A program made the position numbers and the translations under genes. Below the pieces are notes generated by a model. That model had not been told where the DNA came from and searched no databases. It worked only from the letters and a program-made list of their open reading frames with translations. A DNA stretch of 64,000 nt. It comes from CAVPKN01 sp964588495. Its GTDB lineage: Bacteria > Chlamydiota > Chlamydiia > Chlamydiales > JAAKFR01. The DNA lies in NCBI GenBank assembly GCA_964588495.1, contig CAZPPS010000004.1, positions 1-64,000 of the forward strand, written 5' to 3'. Numbering within the stretch: the stretch's first letter is position 1; the number at the start of each line of letters is the position of its first letter. Shown here one piece after another: positions 60,209 to 64,000 of this stretch.

Positions 60209-62044
60209 ATGAAAGAAGAAAAACTCAAGGCCATTTACCGTGAAGTCTATGATGTCGTGATCCCTGATCTCGACTATTTTCTTAGACAAATTGATTGTCG
60301 GGACGGATGTCCTGTCAACACAGATGGTCGCGGTTATATGATGGCAATACACAGCGGCCATCTTCTTGAAGGGTATAAGATTGCCCGCGGTCCCAATCCT
60401 TTTGCTTCCGTTTGCGGTGTTATTTGTGGAGCGCCTTGCGAGATTAGCTGTCGAAGGGATCGCGTTGATAAAACACTGACCATTCGGGCTCAAAAAAGGT
60501 ATCTGGATGAGTGGTTTGGCCTTGGTAAAGAGGCCCATGTCAAGTCTTTGGAATACAGTTATGCCAGGGGATCGACGCAGCCTGAGCCGAATGGGCTCAA
60601 GATTGCCTGTGTGGGGGCAGGAGTGGCTTCCATGACCTGCGCTCATGACCTTTTGCGCCTTGGCTATGCTGTCGATGTCTATGAGCAGATGCCGCTTCCT
60701 GGTGGTCTTTTAGTTTATGGCGTTCCTGTCTACCGCCTTTGCAATGATATTCCCGTAAATGAGTGTTTTGCGATCGAGCATTTGGGAGCCAAAATTTATT
60801 ATAACACCAAAGTGGGACGGGATATCACCCTGACAGATCTTCAGGAGCGCTATGACGCGGTTTTTATCGGCAATGGCCTCTTTAAATCACGCGAGCTTCC
60901 TCTGCCTGGCTTTGAGGCGCCCGATATCATTCGGGGCGTAGAGTATTTGAGAGTGCTTTGCTCTCACGAAAAATGGGCAATTGGGAAGCATATTGTAGTC
61001 GTAGGGGGCGGCAATGTGGCCTTCGATGTGGGGAGATCTTCGATCAGAAATGGGGCAGAGACTGTCACGATGATCTGCCTTGAGTCGCGCGATGAGCAGA
61101 CAGCCGATGAATTTGAGATCGAAGATGGGGAAGAAGAGGGCTTAAAAATCATCAATCGTGTGGGTCCTTTGAATGTGGAGCGGGACAGCGCTGGCAATAT
61201 CATCGGAGTGCGTGTCAAAAGGATTTCCACACTGCTCGATGCGGACGGCAAATTTTCTCCGCAATTCATTGAGGATACAGAGTTTGTGATTCCATGTGAT
61301 ACGATCGCACTTGCGATTGGCCAGACCATGGATATGAGTGTGTTTAATGGTTGGGATAAAAAAACAGAACTTGCTATGGAAAGGGGTATTATTAAAACCG
61401 AAAGGGGGAGCGGAAAAACGTCTGTCCAAGGAATTTATGCCGGAGGAGACGCTGCCTTCGGACCTGCTCTTTTTATCAACGCTGTGCGCCACGGACAAGA
61501 CGCTGCCCGGGCCATCGACAGCGATTTAAAAGGAACTAAGCCCTACCAGGAATTTGTGGGGCTTTTTATGACAATTCCTGCTGCACGGGATAAATCTTAT
61601 CTGCGTGCCCAATGGTCCCTTCCTACAAATCAGCCCCCACAAATACGCAAGAACAACCTCAACGTTGTTGAAAACAACTACACACACCTTGAGGCACATA
61701 CTCAAGCAAGCCGCTGCCTTCAATGCCACGTCTCGCCAGTGTTTGACGGAAGCTTGTGCATCAAATGCAACGGCTGTGTCGATGTGTGCCCCACAAACTG
61801 TTTAAAGCAGGTTTCTCTATCCCGGCTTAATCTCGATCTGGGAGAGGGAAATTTAAGAAAAGCTGTCGATAACTACTACAACATTGATTCCGAGCACATG
61901 AGCGAAGAGGAGCTCGATGGTTTGGGGACAGCCATGATTAAAAATGAAGATCTCTGTATCCGCTGTGGGCTATGTGCTGAAAAATGCCCGACTCAGGCGG
62001 TTACGATGGATGTGATGAATTACTCATTCAGGTGGATCGGCTAG
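60209..62044 (+). CDS. GltD-type NAD(P) oxidoreductase fused to ferredoxin domain
   Basis: About 611 aa from the ATG at 60209. The N-terminus has the iron-sulphur cysteine set of glutamate-synthase small chains (CRDGCPVNT, then VCGVICGAPCEISCRR). A FAD site follows (CVGAGVASMTCAHDLLRLGY), then an NAD(P) site (IVVVGGGNVAFDVGRSSIRN) and the AIGQTMD/GIYAGGDAAFGP end. The last 100 residues add two [4Fe-4S] ferredoxin motifs: CIKCNGCVDVCPTNC (about 517-531) and CIRCGLCAEKCPTQA (about 583-597). There is no GltB partner. It runs straight into CcoS-like, Rieske and cytochrome b genes, so it probably passes electrons between NAD(P)H and the quinone pool at that complex. Confidence 0.85.
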   Translation: MKEEKLKAIYREVYDVVIPDLDYFLRQIDCRDGCPVNTDGRGYMMAIHSGHLLEGYKIARGPNPFASVCGVICGAPCEISCRRDRVDKTLTIRAQKRYLDEWFGLGKEAHVKSLEYSYARGSTQPEPNGLKIACVGAGVASMTCAHDLLRLGYAVDVYEQMPLPGGLLVYGVPVYRLCNDIPVNECFAIEHLGAKIYYNTKVGRDITLTDLQERYDAVFIGNGLFKSRELPLPGFEAPDIIRGVEYLRVLCSHEKWAIGKHIVVVGGGNVAFDVGRSSIRNGAETVTMICLESRDEQTADEFEIEDGEEEGLKIINRVGPLNVERDSAGNIIGVRVKRISTLLDADGKFSPQFIEDTEFVIPCDTIALAIGQTMDMSVFNGWDKKTELAMERGIIKTERGSGKTSVQGIYAGGDAAFGPALFINAVRHGQDAARAIDSDLKGTKPYQEFVGLFMTIPAARDKSYLRAQWSLPTNQPPQIRKNNLNVVENNYTHLEAHTQASRCLQCHVSPVFDGSLCIKCNGCVDVCPTNCLKQVSLSRLNLDLGEGNLRKAVDNYYNIDSEHMSEEELDGLGTAMIKNEDLCIRCGLCAEKCPTQAVTMDVMNYSFRWIG

Positions 62045-62188
62045 ATGGAAATTGTGCTCTTTTTAATTTTATCGCTGATTGGGGGAGGTGCCGGTTTAAT
62101 CGTGTTTATCCATTATTTGAAAAAAGGACAATTTGAAGATCCTGAAGATCCTAAATATCAGATTTTTAGAGAGGAAAACGATGCCTAA
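62045..62188 (+). CDS. ccoS: CcoS-like cytochrome oxidase assembly protein
   Basis: A 47-aa protein: one transmembrane helix (EIVLFLILSLIGGGAGLIVF) followed by IHYLKKGQFEDPEDPKYQIF and an acidic tail. The KKGQFED-PE-P-YQIF part matches the CcoS pattern (S/KGQFDDLE-P-RIL), a small protein needed to insert cofactors into cbb3 oxidase. The ATG follows the stop of the oxidoreductase gene directly, and the TAA overlaps the Rieske start by 8 nt, so it is a real operon member. Its place in a Rieske/cytochrome b operon instead of a ccoNOPG cluster is unusual. Confidence 0.75.
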   Translation: MEIVLFLILSLIGGGAGLIVFIHYLKKGQFEDPEDPKYQIFREENDA

Positions 62189-62681
62189 ATACCGCAATAG
62201 TCTAAAAATTATAGACGAGAGCAATGACTCCAAAATGTCGAGAAGACGTTTTCTTGCAGTCATTGGTTGGGGCACAGTTGCAAGTGTAGGGGGCTTTTTA
62301 GGGGCAGCGATGCTTGGGTTTTTATATCCAAACGCTCTCAAAATAGCTCCGAGCATTTTTTCTCTCGGAAGACCTGCCGATGTATTTGCCTCTTCTGGCC
62401 GTGTCTTTTTGGCCAATCACAAAGTTTTTCTGGAAGTGACCCAAAACAAGGTACGCTGCATGACAGCAATCTGCACCCATTTAGGATGCACGGTCAACGC
62501 AGTAGACATCGGATTCAAATGTCCCTGCCACGGTTCGACCTACGATTTAGATGGTCGCAACACAGGCGGTCCTGCTCCTTCGCCTCTTGTCTATTACAAA
62601 ATCTATAAAGGGGCTTCAGGGGATCTTCTGGTGGATAAGGGGCGTACTGTTTCGGATCCCAACGAGGCTTGGTATAGCTAA
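62181..62681 (+). CDS. qcrA: Rieske iron-sulphur protein of a cytochrome bc-type complex
   Basis: 166 aa from the ATG at 62181, with GAGG upstream; a longer reading from 62133 overlaps the CcoS-like gene. A twin-arginine type signal (SRRRFLAVIGWGTV) and a membrane helix (about 18-45) anchor it, with the cluster domain outside the inner membrane. The [2Fe-2S] ligands are in CTHLGC (about 98-103) and CPCHGS (about 114-119), both boxes intact, with GPAPSPLVYY after them. The gene order indicates a quinol:cytochrome c oxidoreductase. Confidence 0.92.
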   Translation: MPKYRNSLKIIDESNDSKMSRRRFLAVIGWGTVASVGGFLGAAMLGFLYPNALKIAPSIFSLGRPADVFASSGRVFLANHKVFLEVTQNKVRCMTAICTHLGCTVNAVDIGFKCPCHGSTYDLDGRNTGGPAPSPLVYYKIYKGASGDLLVDKGRTVSDPNEAWYS

Positions 62682-62692
62682 ATATGTTGATT

Positions 62693-62940
62693 CCGAGAGC
62701 AAAATACAACGCAGAGGCAGCAAAGACACAAAGGCGCAAAGAAAAAAGAATATTCAAATTCCTTCTCTCTGTTCTCTGTGTTCTCTGTGGTTTAATAAAA
62801 TTTCCACAGATTTGAGAGTCGAAATGTTGCGTGAAATTAAAAAACCACAGAGAACACAGAGCGCACAGAGAGAAGATATCATTTATCCTAGCTCTCTGCG
62901 CCTTTGTGTCTTTGGTGTCTCAGCGTTGTATTTTGCTCGG
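62693..62940. repeat. Nested composite inverted repeat inside the Rieske-cytochrome b operon
   Basis: The outer arms 62693-62741 and 62894-62940 pair over about 47 nt with few mismatches; they contain octamers acacaaag and gcgcaaag. The inner arms 62764-62795 (tctctctgttctctgtg...) and 62837-62873 pair as well. The 40-nt core (ccacagatttgagagtcgaa...) matches the core at 62-99. It fills the 309-nt gap between the Rieske and cytochrome b genes. A remnant of the hexamer family (tcggttcggtatcgcacgg, 62951-62969) follows. Nothing else is seen in the gap except the AAGGA ribosome site at 62981. Confidence 0.85.
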
Positions 62941-62990
62941 GAACGAAAACTCGGTTCGGTATCGCACGGGATCATTGGATAAGGAATTAT

Positions 62991-64000
62991 ATGCCAGTAT
63001 TTAAAGGAAACAAGAAAGTGAGCTACTGGGAGATGATAGAGAATCTTCCCATGAATATACTCCGCTCCATTTTTAGACATGGCTACCCTAACAACGATGT
63101 GGACCGCTCTGAGGTGGTTTTTAAGAACTTTTTCCTTCACATTCACCCCGTCAAGTGCCACAAATCGGCAATTGACCCTTTCCAGACGCTGGGCTTAGGG
63201 ACAATTACAGCCTCTCTTTTCTTTATTTTGGTTCTGACGGGCGTCGTCTTGATGTTTTTTTACGTTCCTGCCGTCGATAGATCCTACGAAATTTTGGTCG
63301 ATTGGCTCGACACAACCCCTTTTGCCATGATGTGGCGCAATGTGCACAGATGGAGCGCCCAGTTGATGGTGCTCTTTGTCTTTTTGCACATGAGCCGGGT
63401 CTTTTATATGGGCGCTTATAAAGGGGAGCGGAAATTTAACTGGGTCATTGGGGTGATGCTCATGGTTGTGACCCTGTTTTTGTCCTTTACCGGCTATCTG
63501 CTCCCATGGGATCAGCTTGCTTATTGGGCAATCACTGTAGGAGCCTCCATTGCCGGCTATGTGCCGGGAATTCCCGGAATGCAGTACAACATCAACAAAC
63601 TCATGCTTCTTGGTTCTACAACTGTTGGTCAAGACGCTCTGATTCGCTTCTATGTGCTGCATGTCATGGTTTTGCCCATGTTTGCCGGCATGCTCATGGG
63701 AGTCCATTTTTGGCGCATCCGCAAAGATGGAGGACTCGCCCGTCCCCCTGATAAGCACCGTCCAGACCCTTTTCGTGTTGTGCAGCGCTCAGACACCAAA
63801 GAATCGTTTGCTCCTGGCGTGAAAAGAACATATGGACTGATGGAACTTGTGCGCGGTTCATCCCCCACAGTGGATCGTGGGCCTGAAAACTATATTTTTA
63901 CCTGGCCCCACCTTTTAAGAGCTGAATTGGCTGTTTTTTTAGGAACCGCAGCTCTTGTTATCCTTCTCTCTCTTTTTATCGACGCCCCGCTGGAAGAAAT
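62991..64000 (+). CDS. qcrB: Cytochrome b, N-terminal part (runs off the window end)
   Basis: The first 336 residues of an open frame with no stop before 64000. After a polar N-terminus (MPVFKGNKKVSYWEMIENLP) come hydrophobic helices with the paired haem histidines: HRWSAQLMVLFVFLHMSR on one helix, and RFYVLHVMVLPMFAGMLMGV with VHFWRIRKDGG on the next. The quinol-site block GYLLPWDQLAYWA lies between. This is the b6/bc N-terminal four-helix bundle; helices beyond residue 320 start the second half. It would pair with the Rieske protein. AAGGA lies before the ATG. Confidence 0.93.
   Translation, partial: MPVFKGNKKVSYWEMIENLPMNILRSIFRHGYPNNDVDRSEVVFKNFFLHIHPVKCHKSAIDPFQTLGLGTITASLFFILVLTGVVLMFFYVPAVDRSYEILVDWLDTTPFAMMWRNVHRWSAQLMVLFVFLHMSRVFYMGAYKGERKFNWVIGVMLMVVTLFLSFTGYLLPWDQLAYWAITVGASIAGYVPGIPGMQYNINKLMLLGSTTVGQDALIRFYVLHVMVLPMFAGMLMGVHFWRIRKDGGLARPPDKHRPDPFRVVQRSDTKESFAPGVKRTYGLMELVRGSSPTVDRGPENYIFTWPHLLRAELAVFLGTAALVILLSLFIDAPLEE

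Overview
The window is a stretch of a chlamydial chromosome from the environmental lineage (order Parachlamydiales), not a Chlamydia pathogen. The evidence is runs of genes that also sit together in Chlamydia: hemB/nqrA/a small conserved gene/long greA; recC/recB/ygeD/topA; uvrD/rpoN; rdgB/ung; recA/ygfA with three unnamed genes; trpS/uvrB; rpsT followed by a PAS protein. Two family-specific architectures add to this: topoisomerase I with a C-terminal SWIB domain, and GreA with a very long N-terminal extension. Genes that the animal pathogens lack as far as I recall (bifunctional PutA, a Rieske/cytochrome b operon) point to an environmental relative. The moderate GC content and the intergenic repeats make a Waddlia-like organism my best guess. 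That last step is inference.

Layout. 1-5.1 kb: repeat-filled spacer, peroxiredoxin, tRNA-Arg, FmdB-type zinc ribbon, groESL and a secreted NamZ/DUF1343 protein. 5.2-9.5 kb: putA and two small membrane or secreted proteins. 9.6-17.8 kb: uvrD, rpoN, a small coiled-coil gene, a membrane metalloprotease, dprA and topA. 17.8-27.4 kb: outer-membrane protein, LplT/acyltransferase fusion, recC-recB-recD. 27.4-32.4 kb: lineage-specific proteins (one with a degenerate amidase-like domain), rpsT, a DUF3592-like protein, an aldose epimerase and a PAS protein. 32.4-32.7 kb: probable replication origin in front of hemB. 32.7-42.2 kb: hemB, a YbjH-like outer-membrane protein, nqrA, greA, rdgB, ung, tRNA-Pro. 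42.3-46 kb: hydrolase, a second origin-like spacer, a hexapeptide-repeat protein, ispA, recA. 46-50 kb: ygfA and a three-gene set resembling a type II secretion/pilus inner-membrane platform. 50-57 kb: yggT, dus, acylphosphatase, two tandem tyrP, trpS, uvrB. 57-64 kb: a membrane-anchored hydrolase, a DUF234 ATPase, and the start of a respiratory operon (NAD(P) oxidoreductase-ferredoxin, CcoS-like, Rieske, cytochrome b running off the end).

How the genes work together. Most genes are housekeeping: DNA repair and recombination (uvrB, uvrD, recA, recBCD, ung, dprA, topA), protein folding, haem and isoprenoid synthesis, and Na+- or quinone-linked respiration fed by proline oxidation (PutA, Nqr, Rieske/cyt b). 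Overlapping stops and starts (ATGA) tie many neighbours together translationally: greA-rdgB, ung with the small gene after it, yggT-dus, tyrP-tyrP-trpS-uvrB, and the 46-50 kb set.

The features that known genes do not explain lie mostly between genes. Two families of dispersed palindromes built from short tandem units (6-bp GC-rich and 8-bp AT-rich) sit mainly just after stop codons. The spacer upstream of hemB, where chlamydial origins are placed, has a clear second copy 10.6 kb away, upstream of the hexapeptide-repeat gene. No transposase, integrase, rRNA or CRISPR array was seen.
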